The notes: generated by a model not told the origin, from the letters alone. A stretch of 64,000 nucleotides of DNA from Geotalea toluenoxydans JCM 15764 (GCF_001311985.1 NZ_BBCJ01000005.1:1-64000); one strand, 5' to 3'. Positions 1-9,349 are shown, counted from the first letter of the stretch. Translations and numbers: made by a program.

Positions 1-1195
1 CAGACAGGAATTTCGCCACGGGCCAGAGTCAGGCAAAAATTACCCATCTGGCCCAGATTGCGATGAATAATTTCTTCGATACTATTCCGGAGATCCACTG
101 TCAGGCCATCTTCCACCAATAAGCGGACTGAGACCATCTGCGGCTGATCGATGGGGGTACCGATCCTGTTCAGGAGCAGGACATATACCTCCTGAAACCT
201 GTCGGTGCTTTGGTAAATTTCCCGGGCAAGATGGTGTGCCAGGAAATTGTAAATCTTGCCCACATGGCTCACCGGGTTCTTACCGGCTGCAGCCTCAGTT
301 CCCATGGGCCTGTTCATGGAAATCAGGCCATTGACCCTGTTGCCACGGCCTACTTGGCCCGAATCTGCATCTTCGGCAGATGTACCAAGCAGACTGAGAT
401 AAATGCCGTCAAGCCCCACGCCGGCACATCCAGGCAGTTGTATGCAATATCGGTTTTGAAACTATGTTTGCCAGTTGCGATAAATTCCTGCATTGCCTTT
501 ACTATCGAGGCTTTTCTTGCGAAATATTCTTGCTCGGACCCTATGAACCGAGCCAGCAGCGGCATGGCAACAGTCAATTCAAGGGAGTCGTCCTGCCTGA
601 GCCCCATGATTTTCACATCTTCGCCGGTGTCGGGAAAATCGCCCTTGAAGCCGGTAGAATTAAGGTAATGTTCCAGATCGAGCACCAATTGTTCCGTAGC
701 GCTCAGTGGATAATAGCCGACGGCAGCGGAGGTATCGTTGGAAACCCGGGTCTGACCGGGCCGGGCAAAGATGCCGGTCAGCTCTTCGGAACCGGGAGCC
801 AGTACAACCCTGTAATGCAGATCATGATCGGGATCGACGAAGCGCAGATTGTCCATAAACCATCTTTTTGCTGCAGACACTGCTATTTCGCCAACCGCCA
901 CCTCCTCCCCGAAGGCTCTGAATGTGGCGCGGTCGCCAATAATCATTTCCATCGGCTGCAGAATTCTGCCGCCGCCGAAATGCTTCTCCACCCTGCCTGC
1001 AGCGAGAAGGCTCTTGTCGATATTATGATGAAGGATGGCGCCGAACCGGCGCAGGTATTCCTGGGATAAAGCGACGGAAATGGCGTCCATGACCGCATCG
1101 CAGATGTAATCAGGGTGTCCGATCCCCTTTCGCTCGACTATTTCCACCCGTTGGGCAGCAACAGCCTCACCTTTGGCAGCTTCAATCCGAATCAT
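1..1195 (-). CDS. Archaeal-type S-adenosylmethionine synthetase (partial at left edge, one frameshift)
   Basis: Makes S-adenosylmethionine from methionine and ATP. The N-terminus carries the substrate-loop motif GIGHPD followed by a conserved Asp. After the frameshift the [17 protein letters not shown] stretch of the archaeal MAT family (distinct from bacterial MetK) can be read. Nearly 400 codons are visible, about the full family length, so the stop codon probably lies just beyond position 1. A single missing G near 418-424 (CCGGCGTGG for CCGGGCGTGG) breaks the frame. Beyond it the reading frame stays open to the window edge. The start ATG at 1195 opens divergently from agmatine deiminase. 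AdoMet supply beside polyamine genes is a sensible context, although no AdoMet decarboxylase is visible. Confidence 0.9.
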
Positions 1196-1308
1196 GTTTA
1201 AATTATACCCGTTTAATTCGTGGGAAAAAGAGACCCCTTGGCAATTGCATTTTCAGCTTCTTTTCCATATACTTCCCTTTTTTATAGTTCCGATCAGGGA
1301 TGGCAACA

Positions 1309-2331
1309 ATGGCAAGATTACCCGCAGAATGGGAAGAACAGGATGGGGTGCTGGTGGCATGGCCCCACGAAGACAGCGACTGGCGGCCGTGGCTCGGGGC
1401 GGTGGAACCGGTTTTCGTGGAAATTGCCAGGCAGATCAGCCGCCAGGAAAGGGTGGTGGTCGTTGCTCCCGAGACCTCACCTGTTGCAGAAAAGCTCCAG
1501 GATGCCGGTGCAGTGATGGAAAGGATCTTTTTCAGGCAGCTGCCGACCAATGATACCTGGTCGAGGGATTTCGGCCCCATTACGGTCCGGGAGGATAAAA
1601 AAACACTCCTGCTGGACTTCGGTTTCAACGGCTGGGGATTGAAATTTGCCGCCGACAGGGACAACCAGGTGAGCCGCCGACTCCATGACGGGCGGATTTT
1701 CGGCTCTATACCGCTGAAAACCGTCGGTCTGATCCTGGAAGGTGGAAGCATTGAGAGTGATGGCAGAGGCACCATACTTACCACCGCCGAATGCCTGTTG
1801 AATGCCAACCGTAATCCGCACCTCGGCAAAACGGACATTGAAACGGCCCTGGCCGAGCTCCTGGGTGCAGAGCACTTCCTCTGGCTGGAAAACGGCTTTT
1901 TGACAGGAGATGATACGGACAGCCACATCGATACCCTGGCCAGGCTCTGCCCGGACGACACCATTGCCTATGTCAGGTGCGACGACCCTCAGGACGAGCA
2001 TTACCAAGCGCTAAAAGCCATGGAGGAGGAACTTGTCCGTTTCAGAACCAGGGAAGGGCGTCCTTACAGGCTGGTGCCGCTTCCCTGGCCGGAGGCCAAA
2101 TATGATGAAGATGGGGGGCGTCTGCCGGCCACCTACGCCAACTTTCTCATCATCAATAACGCGGTGCTGGTCCCCACATATCAGGATAACAGTGATCGGG
2201 CAGCCCTGGCAGCCATAGCTGAGGCTTTCCCCAGGCATGAGGTAATCGGCATCGATTGCCTGCCGCTGATCCTCCAGCATGGCTCACTGCATTGCGTCAC
2301 CATGCAGTTGCCTAAGGGAACGCTTATATAA
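1309..2331 (+). CDS. aguA: Agmatine deiminase
   Basis: Hydrolyses agmatine to N-carbamoylputrescine and ammonia in the cytoplasm. The 340-residue protein has the family N-terminus (LPAEWEEQDGVLVAWPH), the DTWSRDFGPI motif, the central ...DDTDSHIDTLAR His/Asp block and the C-terminal nucleophile motif HGSLHCVTMQLP, in which Cys is catalytic. There are two in-frame ATGs at 1300 and 1309. The second is preferred because AGGGA sits 8 nt upstream. The next gene, N-carbamoylputrescine amidase, starts 28 bp downstream, so the pair forms the two-step arginine-decarboxylation route to putrescine. The gene is intact. Confidence 0.95.
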   Translation: MARLPAEWEEQDGVLVAWPHEDSDWRPWLGAVEPVFVEIARQISRQERVVVVAPETSPVAEKLQDAGAVMERIFFRQLPTNDTWSRDFGPITVREDKKTLLLDFGFNGWGLKFAADRDNQVSRRLHDGRIFGSIPLKTVGLILEGGSIESDGRGTILTTAECLLNANRNPHLGKTDIETALAELLGAEHFLWLENGFLTGDDTDSHIDTLARLCPDDTIAYVRCDDPQDEHYQALKAMEEELVRFRTREGRPYRLVPLPWPEAKYDEDGGRLPATYANFLIINNAVLVPTYQDNSDRAALAAIAEAFPRHEVIGIDCLPLILQHGSLHCVTMQLPKGTLI

Positions 2332-2359
2332 ATATTGATGCAGATAAAAGAGGTAACAC

Positions 2360-3244
2360 ATGAAAAACATCGTCATCGGCCTGGTTCAGCAGAGCTGCAG
2401 TGCCGACAGGAAAGAAACCATTTCCAAAACCATGGCCGGAATCAGAGCGGCTGCCGCGAAGGGAGCACAACTTGTCGTCCTGCAGGAGCTGCACTGCGGC
2501 CCCTATTTTTGTCAGACGGAGGATACCGCCTGCTTCGATCTGGCAGAGTCCATTCCCGGCCCCTCCACCGAGGAATTCGGCGCCATTGCCAGGGAGTTGG
2601 GGGTGGTGATCGTCACCTCCCTTTTTGAGCGGCGCGCGCCCGGACTCTACCACAACACGGCGGTGGTGCTGGAAAAGGACGGTTCCATCGCCGGGAAATA
2701 CCGAAAAATGCACATCCCCGACGACCCCGCCTTTTACGAAAAATTCTATTTTACCCCCGGTGACCTGGGCTTCGAGCCGATACAGACTTCGGCAGGCAAG
2801 CTGGGGGTGCTGGTCTGCTGGGACCAGTGGTATCCGGAAGCGGCCAGACTGATGGCCCTGGCCGGGGCAGAGCTGCTCATCTACCCCACCGCCATCGGCT
2901 GGGACCCCAACGATTCAGATGGGGAAAAACAACGGCAGTTGGACGCCTGGATCACCATCCAGCGCAGCCATGCCGTAGCCAACGGTATTCCCGTGGTGAG
3001 CGTCAATCGGGTCGGTTTCGAAGCAGATCCGAGCAAGGTGGGAGCAGGGATTGAGTTCTGGGGCAACAGCTTCGTTGCCGGTCCCCAGGGAGAATTCCTG
3101 GCTCAAGGGAAAAATGAAGGGGAAGAGGTGCTGGTGGTGAAGATCGATGACGACCGCAGCGAGAACGTCCGCCGTATCTGGCCGTTCTTGCGCGACCGAC
3201 GCATTGATGCCTACGGTGATCTTTTGAAAAGATACCGGGATTAA
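2360..3244 (+). CDS. aguB: N-carbamoylputrescine amidase
   Basis: Nitrilase-superfamily C-N hydrolase that converts N-carbamoylputrescine to putrescine, CO2 and ammonia. The Glu-Lys-Cys triad is visible: Glu in VVLQELHCGPYF (about residue 44), Lys in GKYRKMHIPDD (about 115) and Cys in GVLVCWDQWYPE (about 153). The length of 294 residues is normal for plant- and bacterial-type AguB. GAGGTAAC precedes the ATG. It lies directly downstream of agmatine deiminase and is very likely co-transcribed with it. The frame is intact. Confidence 0.95.
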   Translation: MKNIVIGLVQQSCSADRKETISKTMAGIRAAAAKGAQLVVLQELHCGPYFCQTEDTACFDLAESIPGPSTEEFGAIARELGVVIVTSLFERRAPGLYHNTAVVLEKDGSIAGKYRKMHIPDDPAFYEKFYFTPGDLGFEPIQTSAGKLGVLVCWDQWYPEAARLMALAGAELLIYPTAIGWDPNDSDGEKQRQLDAWITIQRSHAVANGIPVVSVNRVGFEADPSKVGAGIEFWGNSFVAGPQGEFLAQGKNEGEEVLVVKIDDDRSENVRRIWPFLRDRRIDAYGDLLKRYRD

Positions 3245-3267
3245 GAGCCGGGATAAAGGATAAATCT

Positions 3268-3807
3268 ATGGCCATACACGAGAAGGAACTGCTGGAAGCC
3301 CTTTCCAGCAGCCGCATCCTTGCTTCCATGATCACCCCGGCGGTATTGATCTCCGCCTGCGGCACCCTGATCTTTTCCACCTCTGGTCGACTGGGACGGC
3401 TCTTCGACCGGGTAAATTCCATGAAGAGCGAGGTGGAAGGGATACTGGTGGGGAAGTTCACCCTGCATGAAGAGCGGCTGACTCATATCCGTCAGCAACT
3501 GGCCAGGCAGCGGGTGCGCTCCATCCTCATTCAGCGGTCACTGGCAGCCCTCTATACCGCCACCGCCCTTTTCATCGCCTCAAGCCTGGCCATCGCCTTA
3601 AATGTGGCATTCGGCAGCCCGGAAACCAGCTGGATTCCCACAGCAATAGCCCTTCTCGGCGGGCTGTTTCTTTTTGCCGCCAGTGCGCTGCTCCTCTACG
3701 AGAGCAGGTATAACCTGACCTTCATCAACAGCCACATCGACTTCATTGGTTTCCTTGAAAGCAATTGCCGCAAAGGGGACGGCACCGAGCCTAAACCACG
3801 CGAATGA
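3268..3807 (+). CDS. DUF2721-family membrane protein
   Basis: A 179-residue inner-membrane protein resembling the DUF2721 family, whose function is unknown. Hydrophobic segments lie near residues 15-33 (PAVLISACGTLIFS), 90-112 and 118-142. Between the first and second is a charged cytoplasmic-looking region rich in Arg and Glu. It starts 23 bp after aguB on the same strand and may be part of that transcript. Its last 17 bases overlap the 3' end of the convergent aldo/keto reductase gene. No catalytic motif is seen. Confidence 0.75.
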   Translation: MAIHEKELLEALSSSRILASMITPAVLISACGTLIFSTSGRLGRLFDRVNSMKSEVEGILVGKFTLHEERLTHIRQQLARQRVRSILIQRSLAALYTATALFIASSLAIALNVAFGSPETSWIPTAIALLGGLFLFAASALLLYESRYNLTFINSHIDFIGFLESNCRKGDGTEPKPRE

Positions 3808-4740
3808 TAAATTCCGGACAGGAAGCGGCGCAGTAGCCGCAGAGGATGCAGGTTTCCTCATCCACCCGGGCCTTTCCATCAACTACGGACAATGCTCCAC
3901 TGGCACAGGCATCGAGGCAATTCTCGCATCCTTTGCAGAAATTGCCCATAATCCTGAGGCTGCGCCGCCTGCTTTCCAACCCTTTCCACGTTTCCTCGTC
4001 GGCAACATCGTCGTGAAAGAGTGCAAGATTCGCATCTATCTCCCCCTCGGACAGCATGCCGATTGCCACGCCATCCACACCCGCCACATTCAAAACATAG
4101 CGAATTGCCTGCCGAGCCTGGGGAATCAGATTGCCCCCAGCCAGGCCTTCATGGCGTAAATTCCCTTGCCGGCCGCTTTACAGGCCCGAATGGCCGCCGC
4201 CATTTCTTTGGCGCTGCCGTCGATAATCCCCATGCCGTTCATGTTGATCAGGGGGTGAATGACCTCGATCTCCGGATGGTCGGCAGCCTTGCGAATGGCG
4301 GAAATATAGTGGGAGGAGAGCCCCACATGGGCAATCTTCCCCTCTTCCTTCATCTTCAGCAGCTCTTCCAGCACCTCTTTTCTTTCGGTAAAGGGATCGG
4401 CAATCTTAGCCCCATGGAGATGGACCACGTCGAAACGGTCCAGCCCCAGTTCGCGCAAGCCCCGCTCCACATGGACCCGTGCAAGGGCGCCGTCGGGTGC
4501 ATGGGTCTTGCTGACGATATGGACCTTGCCTTTAAAACCATCCAGGGCCGCCTTGATATGGGAGTAGCTCTGATACAGCTCAGCCGTATCCAGCATGTTT
4601 ATGCCCCGCTCAAGGCCATGACGGATCAGCCGACCTCCTTCTTCCGGGCTCAACCCAGCCTGTAGCGGCCCGAGCGGCAAGGTACCGAAGACGAGTGGAT
4701 TTATGGTGAGTCCTGTGTTGCCCAGTGTTGTCTGTTTCAC
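3791..4740 (-). CDS. Aldo/keto reductase with C-terminal 2x[4Fe-4S] ferredoxin domain (one frameshift)
   Basis: The N-terminal part is an aldo/keto reductase TIM barrel: LGNTGLTINPLVFGTLPLGPL, then NMLDTAELYQSY with the catalytic Asp/Tyr, a Lys in HIVSKTHAP and a His in VVHLHG. The last about 60 residues carry two ferredoxin clusters (CKGCENCLDAC and CILCGYCAASCPE). This is the 'aldo/keto reductase and 4Fe-4S domain' architecture of anaerobes. One base is missing near 4145 (AAGGCCTGG for AAGGCxCTGG). With it restored the protein is 316 residues. The start is taken as GTG at 4740 because AGGAGG lies just upstream, not the earlier TTG overlapping slyX. It probably forms an operon with slyX. The substrate is unknown. 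Confidence 0.88.
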
Positions 4741-4763
4741 TGTTATTCCTCCTGAGATGAGAC

Positions 4764-4970
4764 TCAATAATGGGGAGGCGGCTCCTCTTCAGACGGCAGC
4801 CTGTTGAGAGAGGGATCCAGGGCTTGCAGCTGTTCCTTGATGGTCTGCACCTCCGAGCGCAAAAGGTCGATCATCCGCTGCTGCTCCATGACCACGTCAT
4901 TGAGTTCCTGGATGGTATTTTCCTGATGCATCATATGAATTTCCAGATCCGTCAATCGTGATTCAGTCAT
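4764..4970 (-). CDS. slyX: SlyX family protein
   Basis: A 68-residue, almost entirely helical coiled-coil protein with heptad-like spacing (LTDLEIHMMHQENTIQELN). It ends in the PPPHY signature that is diagnostic of SlyX. The function of SlyX is unknown; in enterobacteria it lies next to slyD. The start ATG at 4970 follows GAGGTAAAA. A start 18 bp upstream is possible but lacks a ribosome-binding site. The next gene, the aldo/keto reductase, follows within 23 bp, implying a two-gene transcript. Confidence 0.85.
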   Translation of the reverse strand: MTESRLTDLEIHMMHQENTIQELNDVVMEQQRMIDLLRSEVQTIKEQLQALDPSLNRLPSEEEPPPHY

Positions 4971-5019
4971 TTTTACCTCACTATTCACCGTTCCTCCTAA
5001 CTACTAATTGCTAACTCTT

Positions 5020-5093
5020 CACCCGTCACCCGTCACCCGTCACGCGTAACGCGTCACCAATCACCAATCACCAATCACCAATCACCAATCACC
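5020..5093. repeat. 7-bp tandem repeat array
   Basis: About ten and a half 7-bp units in perfect register: CACCCGT x3, CACGCGT, AACGCGT, then CACCAAT x5 and a partial unit. The unit sequence changes along the array while the period stays at 7. The array fills the gap between slyX and rlmI and covers the rlmI stop codon (5082-5084). Such simple heptamers vary by slippage. No coding or CRISPR function is suggested. Confidence 0.9.
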
Positions 5094-6290
5094 GCCTTTA
5101 ACCGCAATAACATACTTCAAATACCGTCCCTCGGCAAAGGTAACCGGATAGGGAAAATCCGGCGGCTGGCCGAAGAGTCCTGTGATTCTCAGTTGGCATT
5201 TGGCCTGAAGTGCCCCGCGGCGCAGCTCCTTCAGATAATCCGCCACATCCACCTTCTGGTGGTTGGAGGAAGTGATCAGGAGACCGCCATCTGCAAGGAG
5301 CGGCAGAGCCGCTGCAACCAGATCCGACGTGCCGCCGCGGGTGGTGAAGCGGCTTTTGGCCGTGGTGGAAAAGGATGGTGGGTCCATGATGATGATATCA
5401 TAGCTTTTCCCCTGCCGTTGCATATCCTGCAAAACATCGAAACAGTCACCGACGACGAATTCATGGCGCCGGGGATTGAGACGGTTGGCGCCGAAATTGG
5501 CTTTCCCCCACTCCAGGTAACTTGCCGAGGCATCGACACTGGTGACGAGACTGGCTCCGGCAGCGGCAGCAGCAACGGAAAACGCAGCCGTATAGGCAAA
5601 AAGGTTAAGCACCCTCTTCCCCCTGGCCCGCCCCATAAGATCGCGGCGGTTCTGCCGCTGATCGATGAAAAGGCCGGTATTTAAACCCAGTTCAAGGTTG
5701 ACGAGGAAGTTCAGGCCATTTTCCTGCACCTGCACGGGTTGGCTTGCCGCCGTGCCGCAGAGCAGGCGGCCATATATTTTATTGTCGCTGGAGGCTTCAA
5801 GCTCCCTGGTCTTTTGCGGCCGGTCTTTCTCATAAATCCCCTTTGGCGAAAGGAGCTCCTGCAATCCCAGGGTAATCAGCTTCAGGTGCGGTCGCCAGCC
5901 GCTGCAATAGAGTTGCACCATCAGATAATCGCCATACCGGTCGACAGTCAGCCCGGGCAGTCCGTCCCCTTCTCCATTGACCAACCTGTAGGCATTTGAA
6001 TCGGAGAGGTCGGCATGGTTATTTCTGAGTTGTACGGCTGCGCGTAGCCTTTTCCCAAGCCATTCCCTGTCCAGCCGCATCCGTTTGTGGGACAACACCC
6101 GCGCCACAATACGGTCAGTTGGGTCGAGCAAGGCCATGGCCAGAAAATGGCCGTTGTCGTCAACAAGTTCAATCAGCTCACCCGTTTTGCCGTCCGGCCA
6201 TCTGCGGGTATAGGAGTCGGCGATGATCCATGGGTGGCCCAGCGCCAGCATGCGCGCCGTCTCGGGTCCAACCTTGCATTGTTCCTGCAT
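5082..6290 (-). CDS. rlmI: 23S rRNA (cytosine) methyltransferase, RlmI family
   Basis: Class I AdoMet-dependent rRNA methyltransferase of the RlmI/RlmK type. Residues 1-75 form a PUA-like RNA-binding domain (LGHPWIIADSYTRRW). The middle EEHAD-like part (YRLVNGEGDGLPGLTVDRYGD) and a C-terminal Rossmann domain follow, with AdoMet motif VLNLFAYTAAFSVAAAAAGA and catalytic motif MDPPSF. At 402 residues it matches E. coli RlmI, which makes m5C1962 in 23S rRNA. The target base here is inferred by family. GAGG stands upstream of the ATG. The gene is intact; its stop lies inside the heptamer repeat. Confidence 0.88.
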   Translation of the reverse strand: MQEQCKVGPETARMLALGHPWIIADSYTRRWPDGKTGELIELVDDNGHFLAMALLDPTDRIVARVLSHKRMRLDREWLGKRLRAAVQLRNNHADLSDSNAYRLVNGEGDGLPGLTVDRYGDYLMVQLYCSGWRPHLKLITLGLQELLSPKGIYEKDRPQKTRELEASSDNKIYGRLLCGTAASQPVQVQENGLNFLVNLELGLNTGLFIDQRQNRRDLMGRARGKRVLNLFAYTAAFSVAAAAAGASLVTSVDASASYLEWGKANFGANRLNPRRHEFVVGDCFDVLQDMQRQGKSYDIIIMDPPSFSTTAKSRFTTRGGTSDLVAAALPLLADGGLLITSSNHQKVDVADYLKELRRGALQAKCQLRITGLFGQPPDFPYPVTFAEGRYLKYVIAVKGGDW

Positions 6291-6430
6291 TGATTAGCCT
6301 CGTTATAAAAACTCGGATTTTTAAAAGCAGGAATTCTACCTGATATCCAGCCTCAACCAAGCGAAAAATACTTCAAAAAGAGCCTTCCTTCTGCTACCTT
6401 GCTTTGCACCAAAACATGGAGAAACGAATC

Positions 6431-7098
6431 ATGACCGACATGCCACAATCAAGCGGCGAACGCCACATCGAAAAGATCATGGAGCAACTGGATCCCGAAT
6501 CCGAGCGTTATCAGGTGCTGGACACCGCAAAAAAATTCAAATCTTCATGGGTGGAATTGGGGGACAAACTGCTGCAGGTGAGTTCCCGTGGTCACTTCCG
6601 GGAATGGGGTTACCAGAGCTTCGAGGATTATTGTGTCCAGGAGATCCGCATCAAGAAAGGAACTGCTGAAAAGCTCACCCTCGCCTACCGCTACATGGAA
6701 AAGCAGGAACCGGAGCTCTTGACCCAGCGCAATCCATTGAAGCCTTTGCCTGACTTTCGTTCTGTGGACCTGCTGCGCCAGGCCAAGGAAGAAAAGGGCT
6801 TCAGTGACGATGAGTATGCCCAATTGCGCAAAAGCATCGTCGAAGAGGAGCGGAGTCATCCGACAGTCTCAAGCGCTTCAAGGAGGTGGCAGCCGGCCAT
6901 GACACCGAGGAGCCGGATCCCCTGATCCCGGTCAAGTCCAGCCTTTCTGCAGCAAGGCGTCTAGATACTGCACTGGTTGGCGTGCCAGAGGTACCGGCTG
7001 AATTCAGAGACAATGTGGTCAACCTCATACTGTACCTGGAGGAAACACTACAATCCCTTGATATATCAGCCAGTTCCCGGATGGAGGCCGATTCTTGA
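6431..7098 (+). CDS. Uncharacterised soluble protein, 222 aa (one frameshift)
   Basis: I do not recognise this protein. It starts MTDMPQSSGERHIEKIME after GGAGAA. The first 90 residues are mixed charged helices with a WGYQSFEDYCVQEI segment, which recalls proteins that pair an all-helical N-terminus with a DNA-related role, but no motif is decisive. One base is missing near 6862. With it restored the frame continues through DSLKRFKEVAAGHD to EADS at 7098. There is no signal peptide or membrane segment. It precedes the triheme cytochrome but has its own orientation-matched gap. Confidence 0.6.
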
Positions 7099-7122
7099 CA
7101 TTGATTCATCCAATGGCATAGT
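7095..7122 (+). promoter_or_regulatory. Candidate sigma70 promoter of the triheme cytochrome
   Basis: A consensus -35 TTGACA (7095-7100) is followed 16 bp later by CATAGT (7117-7122, four of six matches). It overlaps the stop codon of the upstream gene and lies about 40 bp before the cytochrome start. Confidence 0.4.
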
Positions 7123-7162
7123 TAATTCAGACTAATATTATTATGTCAAAGGAGGAGCCAAG

Positions 7163-7514
7163 ATGAAAGCAAACGCCCTGCTGGCAACCGCCATTATTGC
7201 CCTCTCTTTCACCGGTACAGCCTATGCCGTGGGAGAGGACAAGGTAGTAGAGTTTACCGGGAGCGAAAGGGGTGGTGGTCTTCAACGGACAGGCCCATAA
7301 AAACGCCGGCATCACCTGTGGCGATTGCCATAATCCCGCCGTGTTCCCTGAAATGAAGAAAGGTGGCGTAAAAATAGTCATGAGCGATCTCTACGCCGGC
7401 AAATACTGCGGCAAATGCCACGACGGCAAGAAGGCCTTCAAGATCGCCGACAACTGCGTGCGTTGCCATCGCGACCAGAAGAAATCAGATGGCTCGAAGG
7501 AAAAAACCGAGTAA
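7163..7514 (+). CDS. Periplasmic triheme c7-type cytochrome (one frameshift)
   Basis: A small electron-transfer protein of the periplasm. A Sec signal peptide (MKANALLATAIIALSFTGTAYA) is followed by about 95 residues with three CXXCH haem sites: CGDCH, CGKCH and CVRCH, plus extra His for distal ligation. This is the c(7)-type triheme domain used by Geobacter in extracellular electron transfer. An extra G near 7259-7261 shifts the frame between signal peptide and haem domain; removing it gives 116 residues. AAGGAGG precedes the ATG. A strong terminator follows at 7545-7578. Confidence 0.88.
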
Positions 7515-7544
7515 CGGTCCCCCCTAACAGTTGCAGAAAACAAG

Positions 7545-7578
7545 AAACGGCAGCGAAGAAGTTCGCTGCCGTTTTTTT
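7545..7578 (+). terminator. Rho-independent terminator after the cytochrome
   Basis: A 13-bp perfect stem, AAACGGCAGCGAA / TTCGCTGCCGTTT with loop GAAG, runs into seven T. The A-rich left arm would also let it work for the convergent minus-strand operon that ends at 7604. Confidence 0.9.
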
Positions 7579-7603
7579 GTAACCATTCTATCATCGACTG
7601 ATC

Positions 7604-8650
7604 TTAGTGTTTCTCCACCGCTGCTGACTTCGCCGGACCATTCATACGGATCGCTGTAGCAAATTCCATCCAGAATATGAGATAAATGGAGACCATCAGG
7701 GAAAGGCCGATGTTGGCATTTTCGGCGCCGAGCGCTTGGTGAGGATCGGTGAAGCGAAGCCGGCTCCGAGGGTGCCGGTGGCCCTTTCCAGGAGGTAGAA
7801 GACCGGAAGTGTCAATAAGGTACCTACACCATAATGGCAATGCCGCGACCGCGCTTCATCCAGTATTTGGGAGAGAAGCCGTACATGCGCATGAAGATGA
7901 CCACCCAGATGATCCATACGGAATAATCGACAGCAGCGTCAGGCAGGGCAAGCTTGTTTTTGACCAGCACCACCTCAAGGATGGTAACGGCGGCCAACAG
8001 GGTGAACATCCAGGAAAACTTCTCATTTGCCTGAGTCTGCCAATTGCGGCTGTCAGGGGCGGCAGATTCCTGGGCGTTGTGGTTATGTGTGCCGAGGGCC
8101 GAGAAGAGAATGGCAAACCAGATGCCGGCATTGTGAAAAAGGAGTGAAGCATGATTGCCGGCAACGTTGGCGATGCGGGCCATCGGGTCGCGGGCAAAGT
8201 CAGCGGCAATCCTCATCAGGAACAGGTTTACCAGGATGGAGCAGACGGTGATGGCCGCCAGGGTGAAGATCCTCCTCGGCAGAAGGTAGGGGTCGACCGA
8301 TCGGGAAATCCAAGGATAAAGGCGAACCAGATCAGGTACATGATGAGAGGAATGCCGAAGCAGATGCCGTAAACGGAGTTACCGGCAAAATCGCCGCTCT
8401 GGGCATAGATGACGTATTTTTCTTTAACGTTAGGATCAGTGTTTGCGGCCTTGACAATGTCTTTCGGCATTTTCTTCACATGGGGAAGCAGCCCCATGCC
8501 ATACCAGCCATGGTCCCCCTGGGTTGTATCAACGACCCAGTACTGATCACCCATCATTTCGTCGAGGCCCTGGAAAATGCGCATGGAAAACGCCGCACAA
8601 AGCGTCACCACGACCAGAAGCAGAATTATATTCGTTAATTTCATCGGCAT
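7604..8650 (-). CDS. Uncharacterised polytopic membrane protein (three frameshifts)
   Basis: I cannot assign a family. After correcting three single-base deletions (near 8300, 7830 and 7735) the protein has 349 residues and about six membrane segments, beginning MKLTNIILLLVVVTLCAAFS. A large extracytoplasmic loop follows (QGDHGWYGMGLLPHVKKMP). Later segments are YGICFGIPLIMYLIWFAFIL, RRIFTLAAITVCSILVNLFL and WMFTLLAAVTILEVVL. Several His lie near membrane edges. GGAGG is 10 nt before the ATG. It is the last gene of the sigma54-controlled operon starting near 9350. An anchor or subunit of a membrane enzyme is one possibility, but that is a guess. Confidence 0.65.
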
Positions 8651-8706
8651 GATATGTATACCTCCAAAGGTTAGTGAGTTTCCGTCAGGGAAATACCCCC
8701 CTCAAT

Positions 8707-8727
8707 CCCCCCTATTCCATAGGGGGG
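8707..8727. repeat. G/C-run hairpin between operon genes
   Basis: A perfect 8-bp inverted repeat, CCCCCCTA / TAGGGGGG with a 5-nt loop, in the 130-bp gap between two minus-strand genes. There is no T tract, so it is more likely an mRNA-stability or repeat-derived hairpin than a terminator. Confidence 0.6.
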
Positions 8728-8782
8728 AAGCGAACCCAGGTGAGCAGGGGGTGATAGCTTTTACCCTAAGTGGGCGTTTCCC

Positions 8783-9034
8783 TTATTCTTTGTGGGTGGT
8801 CCAGAACATCGACACCGCATTCGCGGCAAACAGCCCATAAAGCCACATGGTATTCCAGGCCGGACCTGACCAATGGCTGCCACGACCGCCACCCACTACG
8901 CCGGAGGCAATGATAATGCCGAAAAGAGCGGTAAAGGAAACCATTGCCACTGCCCTGAGAATTGCACTGTTACGCCAGGTGTGCCGCTCCAGGTCCTCAA
9001 TCCTTGCCAACAGTTCAAGCTCTTTTTCGCTCAT
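8783..9034 (-). CDS. Small two-helix membrane protein, 83 aa
   Basis: Unrecognised. The N-terminal 25 residues are charged and helical (SEKELELLARIEDLERHTW). Two hydrophobic segments follow, about residues 26-47 (ILRAVAMVSFTALFGIIIA) and 62-80. AAAGGAG stands 9 nt before the ATG. Its start codon lies inside the end of the 40-residue gene just upstream (20-bp overlap), so the two are likely translationally coupled. Confidence 0.7.
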   Translation of the reverse strand: MSEKELELLARIEDLERHTWRNSAILRAVAMVSFTALFGIIIASGVVGGGRGSHWSGPAWNTMWLYGLFAANAVSMFWTTHKE

Positions 9035-9137
9035 CTTTTTTCTCCTTTATAAGTGAAATAAGTACAAAAGCTCCTGCCAGAGTCATTGCTGCAGGCACAT
9101 AAAAAGCATTGAGATGCAGGCTAAGATTGTAAAGCAT
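9015..9137 (-). CDS. 40-residue single-pass membrane protein
   Basis: A very short gene with clear translation signals: AAGGAGG lies 7 nt before the ATG at 9137. The product (MLYNLSLHLNAFYVPAAMTL, then AGAFVLISLIKEKKDERKRA) has one hydrophobic helix and a Lys/Arg/Glu-rich tail, predicting cytoplasmic C-terminal orientation. Its end overlaps the next gene by 20 bp. The size and topology recall small accessory subunits of membrane complexes. The specific role is unknown. Confidence 0.65.
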   Translation of the reverse strand: MLYNLSLHLNAFYVPAAMTLAGAFVLISLIKEKKDERKRA

Positions 9138-9157
9138 GGTGTTGCCTCCTTGGTAAA

Positions 9158-9349
9158 TCAGCATTTGGCTGGTTCGAAACTTTCCTTGGGCAGTCGGTCA
9201 GACAGTTCCTGGTATTTCAGACACTCTTTGTACCGACAACTGCAATACTTTATGATCTGGTTGACGTCATGCGGCGATATGTAACCGCACCCCACATCGC
9301 AAAAGTCGTCGTTTTTTCCGTAGAAGGGACAAACTGTCTCAACCTTCAT
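9158..9349 (-). CDS. Small Cys-rich protein, 63 aa
   Basis: First gene of the sigma54 operon. Seven cysteines and two histidine/aspartate-rich spots (CPFYGKNDDFCDVGCGYISP, then YCSCRYKECLKYQ) suggest a metal- or cluster-binding fold. No signal peptide is present. GAGG precedes the ATG. I do not recognise a named family. Confidence 0.65.
   Translation of the reverse strand: MKVETVCPFYGKNDDFCDVGCGYISPHDVNQIIKYCSCRYKECLKYQELSDRLPKESFEPAKC

Noticed and set aside
5020..5093. Possible CRISPR-like array
   Set aside because: Units are 7 bp without unique spacers; it is a simple tandem repeat.
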